A DNA stretch of 64,000 bases. Source: Uranotaenia lowii. Its lineage: Eukaryota; Arthropoda; Insecta; Diptera; Culicidae. Shown here one piece after another: positions 45,257-56,428 of the stretch (position 1 is its first letter; every line of letters begins with the position of its first letter). The notes beneath the pieces are model-generated. The model made no database searches. It worked only from the letters and a program-made list of their open reading frames with translations, and was not told the DNA's origin. The stretch lies in assembly GCF_029784155.1 (NCBI RefSeq), contig NC_073691.1:27447976-27511975 (forward strand), read 5' to 3'. A program made the position numbers and the translations under genes.

Positions 45257-46883
45257 TATAGAACTTTGAAACCAAAATGGTTTTTGTTAAGTTTTTGTCT
45301 TTAATATTAAGTTTTTCGGCCTGTCGATTTGGCGGATTGTCAACTTTCTCAATAACATTTTTGTCAGTCGCCATTTAATTTTTAGAAAATTTCACACACA
45401 AAATTCACAGCTTATATAGGCTTTATCTTTCTTAAAACCGTCAACAAAGCTCGTGAAATCTTCTTCTCATCTTAAAGCGTTTGTTGTTTCTGGCAAATTG
45501 AAGGTACAAAGAAATATAAACTTCTGATCAAGCGTCCAGATTGGAACAATTTACTGTCCTCATTGCAGAGTACAGAACTGCTAATTTCTTTAGCTCACCT
45601 GTTTCGCTACAACGCTACACTGTAATTGTCAGCTACTAAATCAAAGTCCTTAAATTGCTGTCCGTCTCGCACATCAGCATCATCAGTGACTTTTGTTGCG
45701 ACAAGTAAAAAGTAAACATAACCTAACTTTACCAGCTGAGAGGAGGAAAAAAACAGTAGGTATCCAAGATTCAGGTCAGCAGATAATCGACTGACCAGCA
45801 ACGCTTAAGCGACGACATCTCATTAGGGACGCTTTAGCGTTAAGTTTAGCCAAGGTCGCTCGAATCGTGTAAGTCACCATCAGATCGAAAGAAGACATTC
45901 CGTAGTTTTTGCTCCTTTCAGCAATTTGCCAGGAAAAGAGCTCAATTGCGGTTTCCGAAGAAAGATACACTTGGTTACAAGGTTTTACTTTGTTCCACTG
46001 ACAAGGTTTCTCCAGTTTTTGGTCCTTCGAGCCGGCTACAAAACTTCTCATTTGGATTAAGCAGTGTTACAAAGTCCCGCTGCCTACTGCTAGGGGTTTG
46101 TAATGAAAGTAAAAAGTTCCGAGCCAAGTTTGTGGCTACTCACAAACCGAGAAAAGCGCGCTAGGGAATGTTATGCAACCGGCAACGAGATATGTGTTTG
46201 GAGTCCATGATGTTTGTAAATAGAGAGGTAAAAAATTGAGTCCACATCGAGAGATTGTTCAATGAAGGGAAAAATATCCAACCGGGTGAGCCTTCTGGTG
46301 CTGCTGTTAGAAGGTCCAACGACTCCCAAGACTTTTTGGACAACTGGACAGCCAGCTGAGCGCCGAATCGGATCGGGTTGGGCACATTTGCCAAACCGAT
46401 GTGAGTGCAGTTTTCAATCGATAATAAAAGCTGAACCTATGGCCACTGGAAGGTCGTAAAGTGTGTCCTGCTAATAATGACACTTGGCGCAAGAGGGGTC
46501 TTAATTTCAAATATCTACTTACTTAGTTGTAGTTTGAAACGAGAGCTCTGGCTTATTTCTACGGTTGAATGTTCAATGGACGTTGGAGAGGGATATTTGA
46601 AGCCATGCTGCCGCCATCACTAATCAGGGCGACTGTGGTCCACCGTTAAAAGACTTTTATCGAACAACTTTTCAGCGGGTGTGCGGTGACAAAATTGAGT
46701 AGATTATTTATGGGCATTTCATTGGGTGCACTTGCAAATTTTTCGCCTGGAATGGATTCCTACAAAAAATACTTGAAAGTAGGTAACTTTTATCAGGGTG
46801 GCCAATTAGTCTAATGGCGGATGTTTTTGGAGCACCCAAAATTATTCTAATATCCTTTTTTTTAAATAAATTATTTGGAAATT
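45257..46883. other. Single-copy stretch, moderately GC-rich, no supported gene
   Basis: Short overlapping frames on both strands (up to 91 codons) show no known domain. No repeat family with clear ends is visible. Confidence 0.35.
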
Positions 46884-47129
46884 TCAGAGACCTTTTCCTG
46901 ACAGTTTTTCACCTCTGCTTATCGGAACCGTGGGATCAAAAATTATATCTGATTGGTCGAAAATTGCATCAGACAGTCGGTCAATTCCAATCGAAGTAAA
47001 TGTCTTAATTTGGTCCAACAACCCACACCTTTCTAAAGCTCGGAGCAAATTTGCAGCATCAAGTTTGAACGAAAAATGATTATGAACCATAGTAGTTTTT
47101 TTACAGACACCCAAAGCCAACAGCCACAC
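46884..47129 (-). CDS. Short open frame of unknown function (weak)
   Basis: An 81-codon minus-strand frame with a mixed, protein-like composition (F-K-L-D-A-A-N-L-L-R-A-L-E-R, F-T-S-I-G-I-D-R-L-S-D). It begins in AT-rich sequence and has no upstream partner that I can join. It may be a fragment of an element or an exon. I recognise no family. Confidence 0.15.
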   Translation of the reverse strand: MWLLALGVCKKTTMVHNHFSFKLDAANLLRALERCGLLDQIKTFTSIGIDRLSDAIFDQSDIIFDPTVPISRGEKLSGKGL

Positions 47130-48415
47130 CTTCCAAAAGCGATCAGCTCATTTCGATTCGATGGTTCCGTCCGATAATCGGAATCCAATCGATCTCGACT
47201 GCCTATTTGGAATCAATCAAATCCGGCAGAAGCAAAGTTTGATTTATTGCAACACCTCGGTAGACCCATGACCGCCGTAAAGCCGGATACTTATCTCAAC
47301 TCGGTGCAATTTTACAAGCCAAGGTGTTGGAGAACAACTGCAAATGGCATTCTCTTTGAATGGGAAAAAACTGATTGATTGGACTTGACTTTTTTGAGAA
47401 CGATTCTCCCTCTCAAGGAATTAAAAAATTTTTTTTTTAAAATTCAAAAAATTTGTAAACAAGGACCTCCTTAAGTTCTATTCAAGCTTCTAATGTGATT
47501 CATCAATCACTGTTAATCACTTAGGAAAACACCACTTAATGAAAGTTGCTACCGGTCGATTCTCGCTAATGTAATTTACCGGTAGCTCGTTAGCTTGTCC
47601 CGTTTGAAAATCTCCCGAGAAAATTGGTCCCAAAGCCAGGCTAAGTACCTACCGCGAGATCTAACAAACAACAGCCTTCAAAACAGCCCCTATGATTAAG
47701 TTTTCTTCAGCGAGAGAGACGAAATCCGGCTTTTGGCTCCCATGGGACCGCGAAACGACAACATGACTTAACTACCCTCCTACAACTTTGTCGAACAAAC
47801 AATTTGGAGCACTTAACAACCCAGATCGCGGGCGACCGCGAACGAACGAACCAAACGGTGGGTGGTGATGTAATTCGCCTGTTTCTGTCCCAGCTGGGCG
47901 GCTGGTTGGTTATTCTTTGTCGAGCCGACTTTACTGTTTCCGCGGAATTTTGGGGGAGTCGATCCGCGAACAGTTACGCGAAATGGTCGTCCGGACTTCA
48001 GGTTGAATAAGCCTCAAATTAGTGGGTGGAAACCCCCTCTCGGTCGATCGAGGTTTACATCTGCTGACGGTAATTTGACGTTTTGGATGTTTGGTCAGTG
48101 ATTCGATGGTTTGATCTGAGTTGAAGCTGAAGCTGGTTAGGTGGACTGATTTATTGGTGATCGGGAGCTGATTTGGATAGCTGTTACAATGCAATAAGCG
48201 AACTATTATGTCAGGTGAAGTTGCGATTTCAAGGAATTCAACCATTTGAGTTCGAACTGGAATGTGCAAGGAAATTACGTTAAGAAGTGAACGGTTCTTT
48301 GAAACATTTATAAAATTTTAAAAGAGGCTAATCAAAAAAGGTTGGGCCTAAGAAAACCTTATTTATGATTTTCAGGTCTCTCCGAAGACGATAAGTTTAT
48401 ATGCAAACTTTCATG
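47130..48415. other. Single-copy stretch, unassigned
   Basis: The composition is moderately GC-rich from 47130 to 48270. Short frames on both strands lack domains. It ends at the ta target site of the following transposon. Confidence 0.35.
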
Positions 48416-48417
48416 TA

Positions 48418-49726
48418 ATGGGTGATACGGTCAAAATTTGGTCAATATCAACTTGACGTATTTCTTTCAATTTTGCATTTAAAAAAACCTGAACACCCCT
48501 CGTTTGAAGGTTTGTGTGTGTAAAATGTTGCTCTAATTTTGATTTTGGAATTCACTCTTCAGTTGTCAAAATGCCGTCCACGGAAGAAGAGCAGCGCATC
48601 AAAATTTTGCTCGCGCATCGCGAAAATCCGAGCTACTCGCACGCAAAGCTGCCAAACTCGCTAAAATTTGCCAAATCAACCGTTACAAAGGTAATTAGAG
48701 TGTTTGGGGAACGTTTGTCGACAGCCAGGAAGTCAGGATCGGGTTGAAATCGAAAACCGGAAGCCGCTGAGACGACAAAGAGAGTTGCCGGTAGTTTCAA
48801 GCGAAACCCTAACCTCTCTCTCCTAGATGTCGGAAATAAGCTGGGTGTATCGTCTACAACCGTGCATCGAGCCAAAAAACGAGCCGGAATATCGACTTAC
48901 AAGAAAGTAGTGACTCCAAATCGCGATGATAAACAAAATACGACAGCCAAAGCGCGATCCCGGAGGCTGTACACGACGATGCTGACGAAGTTTGATTGCG
49001 TGGTGATGGACGACGAAACCTACGTCAAAGCCGACTACAAGCAGCTTCCAGGAGTTTTATACGGCAAAAGGGAGGGGAAAGGTAGCAGATATTTTCAAGC
49101 ACATGAAACTGTCAAAGCTCGCGAAGAAATATCTGGTTTGGCAAGTTATCTGTACCTGTGGCTTCATAGGTTCATAGCTAGATTTTCATAGCTTCCGGGA
49201 CTGTCAACCAAGAAATTTATGTGAAAGAGTGTTTGAATAAACGCCTGCTGCCTTTCCTGAAGAAACACGGTTGATCCGTACTGTTTTGGCCGGATTTGGC
49301 ATCTTGCCATAACGGTAAAAAGGCCATGAAGTGGTACGCCGCCAACAACGTGCAGGTGGTTCCCAAGGACAAGAATACTCCCAACACGCCAATTGGAAAC
49401 GCTCCACCCAATTGAGAAATACTGGGCTATTGTCAAGCGGAACCTAATGAAGACCGAAAAAGCTGCTAAGGATGAGCAGCAGTTCAAGGCAAACTGGCTT
49501 TTTGCGGCGAAGAAGGTGGACAAGGTGGCTGTACAAAATCTGATGGCAGGGGTTAAGCGTAAGGCCCGGCAATTCGGATTTGGAAAAGCGGAAGCCTAAC
49601 TGAATATTTTTCCTGAATTTTATACTTATTAAACTTGAAAAAGAAATTTAATTTGATTTTTTAAATAAACGATTTTATCAATTTACACTCGTTTTCCCTT
49701 GACCAAATTTTGACCGTATCACCCTT
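48418..49726 (+). mobile_element. ITmD37E-type (IS630-Tc1-mariner) transposon, 1309 bp
   Basis: The terminal inverted repeats of about 27 bp share gggtgatacggtc followed by aaaatttggtcaa at both ends with one mismatch. A ta dinucleotide flanks each end (48416-48417 and 49727-49728), the target duplication of this superfamily. The length fits the ~1.3-kb elements of this group. The internal transposase gene is broken, so the copy is inactive. Confidence 0.92.
48571..49599 (+). pseudogene. ITmD37E transposase, broken
   Basis: Fragments in three frames build a mariner-like transposase. The N-terminus starts M-P-S-T-E-E-E-Q-R-I with a helix-turn-helix region (S-K-S-T-V type). A second DNA-binding half follows (L-G-V-S-S-T-T-V-H-R). 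The first catalytic Asp lies in V-M-D-D-E-T-Y-V. The second is in F-W-P-D-L-A-S-C-H near 49290. The C-terminal part is I-E-K-Y-W-A-I-V-K-R to F-G-F-G-K-A-E-A. Breaks: a stop at 48745-48747, frameshifts between 49070 and 49290, and a ~10-base disruption near 49390 that removes the expected third acidic residue of the P-E-L box. A functional enzyme would cut and join the transposon ends; this one cannot. Confidence 0.9.
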
Positions 49727-49728
49727 TA

Positions 49729-50315
49729 AATACTTTCAAAATTTTTTCTTAGCTTTCATATATTTCCTCTGATAACAAGGTTTCCGAAAAAAAAAGCGAT
49801 GCTCTCTCCTAAACATCAATAACGGCTCCGACTTCGTCCTAGATGTAAAAATATAGAGAAGAAAATAAGAGGAAGGGATGATATGAAAAATATCTATGCT
49901 TCAAGACCAAGGTCATCTCTGAATCCAAAACAATTCGGTATCGAATTTTGAAAACGGTGAATGCGCCAACATCCCTGTATCGAGAAAAACGAGTTCAAAG
50001 TTTGACAGCTCCATTAGCTCCCCGCAAAAATATTATTTTGTTTTCTCAATTTCTCGAAAACAAAATATCCTTTCTATAACTTTGTACTATCAAATAGTAG
50101 ATCTTCAAACGTACTCTCTGACCAAGCTATTAACTTCATTTGTTTACATTCGCCCTTTTCAAAATTCACAATCGATTTTTTTTCATGAGGAAAAGGATAT
50201 GATTAGGAGACACTTATGACTCCTGAGGCAATATGGGTTGAAAATCCTGTTCTCTATGCTCCTGTCATTTCTTTATGAGATTTTTCATTTTACAGATTAT
50301 GTAACAATTTCTTTA
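49729..50315. other. AT-rich stretch, nothing recognised
   Basis: No gene or repeat is supported between the transposon and the TIR element. Confidence 0.4.
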
Positions 50316-50318
50316 ACA

Positions 50319-50847
50319 AGGGGAGAAAAGGGCATAGCGAGCACCCGGGACATAGTAAGCACTCATTTTTTCTACAAAAGTACGCATTTTCTAAAATAAA
50401 ATTTACATTTGTATTTTATTGCTTTGTTTGATGGATCTACGACTTCACTGTTTAGTGCGTATCGATTATGAATGGAGAATGAAAAAAACTGCCACGACCA
50501 GGAATCGAACTCGAGTCCTTTGATTTGCTCTCCGACACCTTACCAATTGGCCAAATCGTCAGATGAAACTAGTCAAGCTGTAGCTCTATTATTCAGTTGA
50601 CTTCATCGAGTTGGATTCGCAGCTAGTTTTTACGGCAGAAAACGCTCATCGTGCCCCGATTTATGGTGCTTATACTTATAATGTATTTTTAAAAGTTTAA
50701 ATCTACTATTTCAAGTTTTAGTCAGTTGGGAAATAGACTTTTTTAGTGTCTGAACACGAAACTATGATGGAACCCACATATAATAGTTCTTTTCTATGGT
50801 TAAATGAGCGTCCTCCTTAAGGTGGCCATTATGTCCTTATCTCTCCT
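50319..50847 (-). mobile_element. TIR element with tRNA-like segment, copy C (both ends present)
   Basis: The left end aggggagaaaagggcatag and the right end (reverse complement aggagagataaggacataa) match at 16 of 21 positions. The trinucleotide aca occurs directly outside both ends (50316-50318 and 50848-50850), a possible 3-bp target duplication. On the minus strand 50497-50557 holds the tRNA-like segment: 'tggccaattggtaaggtgtc' and B-box 'gagttcgattcctgg'. No coding capacity. This copy defines the family best; copies A and B are incomplete. Confidence 0.7.
50497..50557 (-). other. tRNA-like segment of copy C
   Basis: Minus strand: an A-box-like 'ttggccaattggtaagg', about 35 bases, then B-box 'gagttcgattcc'. 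Spacing fits an internal Pol III promoter. The T-stem does not close well, so it is a remnant and not a tRNA gene. Copies A (8880-8942) and B (27250-27305) carry the same segment. Confidence 0.55.
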
Positions 50848-50850
50848 ACA

Positions 50851-51959
50851 TTGCAAAAAACTATCTCATTATTGCATAGCATTACTTGGCTTCATCGTAT
50901 TTCTGTTTCATTGAACGTATTTAAACTCCTCTTTTTTCACTAAAATTTTGAAATGATATCTTGTGACTTGAATCGAAAATATTTGTTTTTGAAATGATTA
51001 TTTATAGATTGGACAAATGAAAGGTTACAAAATGCCTTGGTTATGAATAAAAAATTTCGAATGAGTTCTGAGTTGAAATCATGAAAGTTAACGTTGAAAA
51101 TCGTCACATACTTAAATGAAACTTCTTGTTCTAATTTAATTTAGTATTAGCTATTGCAGTGGAAGACATCTTTCATAAAAGAGAGAGCTCAATTGGTGGA
51201 TATTGTTATACCAATTATCAAGTAAGTTTAATTCAGTTTGATACACACGCTGATTATCAAAACTTTGAATTTGGGGATAACGTGAAAAAGCAATTTTTGA
51301 AATACACTTTGCATTGCAGAATAACTATACACATTAAAAACCATTTTCATTTCACTCAACAGGAGTGTCCTATACAGAACGTTTGTAAAATACGTCACAA
51401 TTCTAACTTCAAATGCCAAGTATCGACATAACTCGATGATTCATTGCCTCAAAAAGACTAAACGCAGACTAAACTTGACTGGCACATATAAATAGAATAG
51501 CTGCAAGTATATGAATAAAAGAAGTGATGTGATTATCCGCAGAATATACAAAAAAGCGATTGGGTAAGACTATTCCAATTCAGTTGATAGCGGATTGTAA
51601 CGAGATGTTTCAGAGAACTTTGTTATTCGTAACTTACCAGCGATTCACGACTGTTTCATTTAAGTTTCAGTCCACTTCTAAAAGTGATAATTAAAATTTT
51701 AATTAATTTTTAATTTTTTATAAAAATTTTACTACAAAAAGATATTCGACTAAGTCATGAACACATAACATCTTACAATTGAGTTTCAGCAATAAAAGTT
51801 TTAGCAAAATTGCGATATTTTTGTAAACTCAAATCAGGTTATCAAAACAATAAAATATTTCAGGAAAGACATCGAAAAAACATGATAATATCTGCTGAGT
51901 GTATTTTTTTAACAGTTGAACTTAAAAATCTGTATATCGTGAGCTCAATTTTTCATTAT
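50851..51959. other. AT-rich stretch, nothing recognised
   Basis: A 90-codon frame at 51159-51431 has no domain. No repeat with clear ends. Confidence 0.4.
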
Positions 51960-52230
51960 TTTTGTTAACATGATTTTTTCTTTTTTTTTTTTTTTAATTT
52001 AACAGCAAGCCTTCATTTTTTCCAAATAAAAAAAAATTAAAATATAAAAAATAAAAATAAATATTAAAAAAAAAATTAAAAATAAGAAAAAATATAAAAA
52101 ATAGCAAATAAATAAAATCAAATAATATAAAATTAAAAAAAATAATAACATAAAAAACTCAAAAATAAAAAAAAAATAAAAAAAAAAATCAAAAAAATTT
52201 ATAAAAAAATAAAAAAAAAATAGGAAAGCT
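51960..52230. repeat. A-rich simple sequence
   Basis: T11 to T14 runs near 51980, followed by about 210 bases of aaaataaa/ataaaaa type sequence. Low complexity only. Confidence 0.85.
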
Positions 52231-53082
52231 GCTTTTGGACATATTTAATCTATGTGAAAACCGGATCCGGTGGACAAAACTTCCCAAGTAACAATTTTAG
52301 CTTTATTATGGTCAGCAAAATTTTGTTTGGACTATCGCATTAATGTTCATAAAAAGCTAAAGCGCATTCTATGACATCACCTGGACTCTTATAAAGCCAA
52401 AATCATTTGGCCCTACCCTAGAAACGTCATCAAGACGTATCATTGTTGGTCATCAATGTTGGTCACCAAAGTTTTTAAAAAGCTATTATTAAACATGTTA
52501 GAAATTTTTGTTTTTTTCGATTCTGTGAGTTCTCGGAGTTTTTTTTTTAATTTTTTCCAGCAACCATAATGGTTGATGAATGATGATTGCATTATTCAGA
52601 TATGGTCTGGTAAAATTAATAGCTAAAAAACCAATGTTTTAACCATATAATGAGCGTCTTTTCTACTGCCAGTCAAGATTTTAGGTAAAATGTATATGAA
52701 ATAGTATCTTAAAATAAATGCGCCTCGTCAAATCTGATGGTCAATCATAATGGAATTGATGGAAAAAGGCCTGAAAAAATATTTTCCAATGCTTGCATTG
52801 TGAATCCATCAACATGGCGTCATTTTGTGCCCTTCGATTTTGCAACCAACATGGCGTGAGTCAATTCATAGTTTTATTATGGTTCAATGATGACCCCAAA
52901 AAAAGCTACGATTTGACGTTTCTCTCGCAAGCCAACCAATTACACGCTAAGGTTGAGTTCCTCATTTCTGAGTTGTTAATCATTAGTACAGTAAATGAAA
53001 ACAGACTTTTTGAATGCAAAGGGATTGGTTTTGAATGACCTGCGGAATAAATCATGAGTTGAAGTCAAATTTCGTTGTCTGA

Positions 53083-53380
53083 CGCCATCTTGAAATCCAA
53101 GATGGCGGCTTCCGCTGAACTTTAAAATGGTGTAAATGACTTGAAATCGCATGAAACCCCAACAAAATGGGTATCGGGTGAAAGGGCTAAACGAGTAGAA
53201 GTTGAATTTGGCTATCAGACGCCATCTTGAAATCCAAGATGGCGGCATCCGCTCAACTTTTAATGCTTAATGCTGACAAAAATTTGCATTAAACCACCAC
53301 TATACGGGTATTGAATGAAAAGGCTAAGCTAGATGTCGATTTTTTTCTTTCCGACGCCATCTTGGAATCCAAGATGGCAA
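53083..53380 (+). repeat. ~136-bp repeats with palindromic core, left arm
   Basis: Three units carry the core 'cgccatcttg...ccaagatggcg' at 53083, 53220 and 53355 (spacing 137 and 135), followed by 'cttccgctgaacttt' or close variants and 'tgaaagggctaaacgag'. The core is a near-perfect 24-bp palindrome that could form a hairpin. One more unit in the opposite orientation lies at 53835-53899, beside the LINE. Confidence 0.85.
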
Positions 53381-53943
53381 CTTCCACTGAATTTAAAATG
53401 CTGTTAATCAATGAAAATCGCTTGAACACAACTTTTTTCATGTAATACTACATTAAAACTAATCACTTTTATTATTTTTTCATTATGTGTCTAATGCATT
53501 TAGAACTTTTCTTGTTTTGTTTATAGTTTTTGATTTTTTTTGCCATTTATGTAATTCTATTATTCCTATCATGCTATTATGTCTAAATTGTTTTGGTCTT
53601 ATTCTAGCGAAAACTATAAGGTTATGTTGTTTCTGTTAACCGTCTGATTTAGGCACATGTGCCAAATTAGATGTTGCCAAAAACGAACGGGTCTGTATTG
53701 TGGTGGTTTTTGTGGGATTTTCAGTCACTTACAGATTTTCAGAGAAACGCGAAAAGAGATATTTGACTTCTATCATTTAGCCTTAGCACCCAATACAATA
53801 TATTTGGGAGTTTCATGCTATTTTCATTCATTTACAGTATTTTTAAGTTCAGCTGAAGCCACCATCCTGGATTTCAAAATAGCGTCAGAATGCAAAAATA
53901 AACTTTTTTTATTTTATTTATTTTATTTACATAGTATTCCGTC

Positions 53944-56001
53944 TCACGACATAACTTGACGAACATAATTCCTAAAATTCACTCGGTTCATAGCAACCGT
54001 TCTCCAATTTCTCGGGCACCCCACGTTCGCCAGATCACGCTCCACTTGGTGTAACCACCTCGCTCGTTGCGCCCCCGCTCGTCTTGTTCCTACCGGATTC
54101 GTAGCGAACACCTGTTTTGCAGGACAGTCGTCCGGCATTCGCGCAACATGTCCCGCGCAGCGTATCCGGCCAGCTTTCACCACCTTCTGGATACTGGGTT
54201 CGCCGTAGAGTCGCGCGAGCTCGTGGTTCATCCTTCGCCTCCACACTCCGTTCTCCTGTACGCCGCCAAAGATGGTTCTTAACACTCGTCGCTCGAATAC
54301 TCCGAGTGTACGCAGGTCCTCCTCGAGCAATATCCATGTCTCGTGCCCGTAGAGAACAACCGGTCTAATAAGCGTCATATACAGGTTACACTTAGTGCGA
54401 GGGCTAAGTCTTCTTGACCGCAGTTGCTTGTGGAGTCCATAGTAGGCACGACTTCCGCTGATAATTCGCCTCCGGATCTCACGGCTGGTATCATTGTCTG
54501 CGGTCACCAGTGAGTGGCGAATGGCTTCCTTAACTTCACTCATCGTTGGGAGTGGCTCCTCTTCGTCGTTGGCTACGCCGGCGATGTACCTTCTCCCACC
54601 GTCTTGATCTCCTGCATGTGCGCCGTTCAGGTGTTCATCGAAGTGCTGCTTCCACCTTTTGATCACCTCACGATTGTCCGTCAGGATACCCCCGTCCTTA
54701 TCCCGGCACATTTCGGCTTGCGGCACGAAGCCTTTGCGGGATGCGTTGAGTTTCTGATAGAACTTTCGTGTTTCTTGGGAACGATGCAGCTGCTCTAGCT
54801 CCTCCTCCTCCAGGCGGCGCTTTTTCTCCTGGAAAAGTCGGACTCGCTGCCTCTTCCGCTGTCGGTGATTTTCCACATTTCGACGGGTGCCTCTCTGCAC
54901 TACTGCCGCCCGCGCGGCATTCTCTTCGTCCATCACCCTCCTACACTCCTCGTCGAACCAGTCGTTCCGTCGAGATCGCTCCACATAACCGATGACGTTC
55001 TCCGCAGCACTGTTGATGGCTGTTTTGATGGTATCCCAACAGTCCTCGAGAGGGGCTTCGTCAAGCTCGCCCTCTGCCGGCAGCGCTGCTTCGACCGATT
55101 GCGCGTAGTCTGCCGCGACCTCAGGTTGCTTCAGTCGCGCGATATTTAACCGAGGCGGGCGCCGGTTTCGCGTGTTGTTCACTACGGAGAGTTTTGGGCG
55201 CATCTTCACCATCACCAGATAATGGTCCGACTCGATGTTGGCGCCCCGACAGGATCTGACGTCGATGATGTCCGAGAAGTGCCGGCTGTCGATCAAAACG
55301 TGGTCGATCTGTGATTGAGTTTGGTACGGTGATCTCCAGGTGTACTTGTGTGGGAGGCGGTGCTGAAAAAAGGTACTACGTACGGCCATTCGTTTGGAGG
55401 CGGCGAAATCAATGAGTCTGAGGCCGTTTTCGTTGGTCAGCTGGTGCGCGCTGAACCTTCCAATTGTCGGTTTAAATTCCTCCTCCTGGCCGACCTGAGC
55501 ATTGAAATCCCCGATGACGATCTTGATATCATGTTTTGGGCAACGGTCGTATTCACGCTCCAGCTGCGCGTAGAATTCGTCTTTGTCGTCACCGGTACTT
55601 CCGAGGTGAGGGCTGTGCACGTTGATGATGCTGATGTTGAAGAACCGGCCTTTGATTCTTAACCGGCACATTCGTGAGTTGATCGGCCACCACCCGATCA
55701 CGCGCTTTTGCATCTTTCCCATCACTATAAAAGCTGTCCCAAGCTCGTGTGTGTTGCCGCAGCTCTGGTAGATGGCTCGACCATCTGGATACGTTCGTAC
55801 CGTGGAGCCCTTCCAGCATACCTCCTGCAGCGCTACGATGTCGAATTTGCGGCTCTTCAATTCGTTGGAGAGCACGTGGGTACTGCCCACAAAATTTAGA
55901 GATCGGCAGTTCCATGTTCCAAGTTTCCAATCGCTAGTCCCTTTTCGTCGCGTGGGTCTTTGCCGATTTCCATCCGAAATTTGTTGTTCGTTATTCGTTG
56001 C
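53944..56001 (-). CDS. RTE ORF2 with in-frame deletion: endonuclease plus C-terminal tail
   Basis: The frame is open from 56001 to the stop at 53944; the part from codon GTG at 55890 is 648 residues. The first ~235 residues form an exonuclease-endonuclease-phosphatase fold: L-Q-E-V-C-W, V-H-S-P-H, I-G-D-F-N-A-Q-V-G, S-Q-I-D-H-V-L-I and E-S-D-H-Y-L-V, all the usual catalytic boxes. A basic linker (R-K-R-Q-R-V-R-L) follows. At residue 460 the usual start of the reverse transcriptase, E-V-K-E-A-I-R, is joined directly to L-V-T-A-D-N-D-T-S, part of the C-terminal region (compare the 7.6-kb copy, where Y-L-G-S precedes it). The tail with C-A-G-H-V-A-R-M follows. So the palm with the catalytic Asp residues is gone. 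No ATG precedes the conserved T-W-N-C-R-S-L start; the frame may have depended on translation of the overlapping ORF1. Confidence 0.88.
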   Translation of the reverse strand, partial: ATNNEQQISDGNRQRPTRRKGTSDWKLGTWNCRSLNFVGSTHVLSNELKSRKFDIVALQEVCWKGSTVRTYPDGRAIYQSCGNTHELGTAFIVMGKMQKRVIGWWPINSRMCRLRIKGRFFNISIINVHSPHLGSTGDDKDEFYAQLEREYDRCPKHDIKIVIGDFNAQVGQEEEFKPTIGRFSAHQLTNENGLRLIDFAASKRMAVRSTFFQHRLPHKYTWRSPYQTQSQIDHVLIDSRHFSDIIDVRSCRGANIESDHYLVMVKMRPKLSVVNNTRNRRPPRLNIARLKQPEVAADYAQSVEAALPAEGELDEAPLEDCWDTIKTAINSAAENVIGYVERSRRNDWFDEECRRVMDEENAARAAVVQRGTRRNVENHRQRKRQRVRLFQEKKRRLEEEELEQLHRSQETRKFYQKLNASRKGFVPQAEMCRDKDGGILTDNREVIKRWKQHFDEHLNGAHAGDQDGGRRYIAGVANDEEEPLPTMSEVKEAIRHSLVTADNDTSREIRRRIISGSRAYYGLHKQLRSRRLSPRTKCNLYMTLIRPVVLYGHETWILLEEDLRTLGVFERRVLRTIFGGVQENGVWRRRMNHELARLYGEPSIQKVVKAGRIRCAGHVARMPDDCPAKQVFATNPVGTRRAGAQRARWLHQVERDLANVGCPRNWRTVAMNRVNFRNYVRQVMS

Positions 56002-56336
56002 TTATGTTTTTTAGTAGTCACAGGCTCGCAAGGCCCGCAGCTAACCCCACTATCTCGCAGGAGGACCGTCGTGATGTTGCTGTTTTGGGTCCCGAACACC
56101 ACCAGGACGTTGTTGCACTCCGCACGCCGCCCCTAACATGGAGAACAGACGCGTACGAAGCCCCCTAACTCATTCTGCATGCGACCAAAGCATCCACCGG
56201 GGTTGGGTACCCGATCTCCGCTAAGGTTGCTCGCACCCCAGCTAGTACCACGGGGAGGTAGAGAATCGGAGTTGCAGACAAGAGGTGATATGACCACTAC
56301 CCGAAGGTTGGGTGTATGGGGTCTCGAGTTGCACAT
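55896..56336 (-). CDS. ORF1-like frame of the RTE, one stop
   Basis: On the minus strand an ATG at 56336, 18 bases from the element's 5' end, opens a frame of 67 codons (M-C-N-S-R-P-H-T to V-C-S-P-C). After one tag stop the same frame continues to 55896 (V-V-F-G-T-Q-N-S-N to E-H-G-T-A-D-L). It overlaps ORF2 by about 106 bases. RTE elements commonly have a small first frame overlapping the main one. It has no domain that I recognise. The stop may be a mutation or the true end. Confidence 0.35.
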
Positions 56337-56428
56337 TGTCTACTTCACTAGCCAAACTTTTTTTAGTTTATCCCAATTGACAAATACCCATATTTTGGAG
56401 GTTTCATGCGATATTCAATGATTTAGAG

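Larger units (their letters stand above)
53912..56353 (-). mobile_element. RTE-like LINE, internally deleted, with exact target duplication
   Basis: A 12-bp duplication, aaacttttttta, lies at 53900-53911 and 56354-56365, so both ends of the 2442-bp insertion are defined. The 3' end on the minus strand is an A/T-rich short repeat (taaataaaataaa type). The 5' end is present: the minus strand starts ggctagtgaagtagac. It carries a short ORF1-like frame and an ORF2 that lacks the reverse transcriptase core. It is inserted in the right arm of the parent element. Confidence 0.9.

Noticed and set aside
44630..45374. K-A-N repeat frame on the minus strand and L-P-Y/C-L-I/L-F-A frames on the plus strand
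   Set aside because: Same cause: gccttattt, gccttgttt and gcctttt tandem repeats.
53944..55890. A host gene of the 'craniofacial development protein 2-like' type
   Set aside because: Such names are often given to RTE endonucleases. Here the frame sits in an element with a 12-bp target duplication and A/T-rich 3' tail, and sister fragments occur twice in the window.
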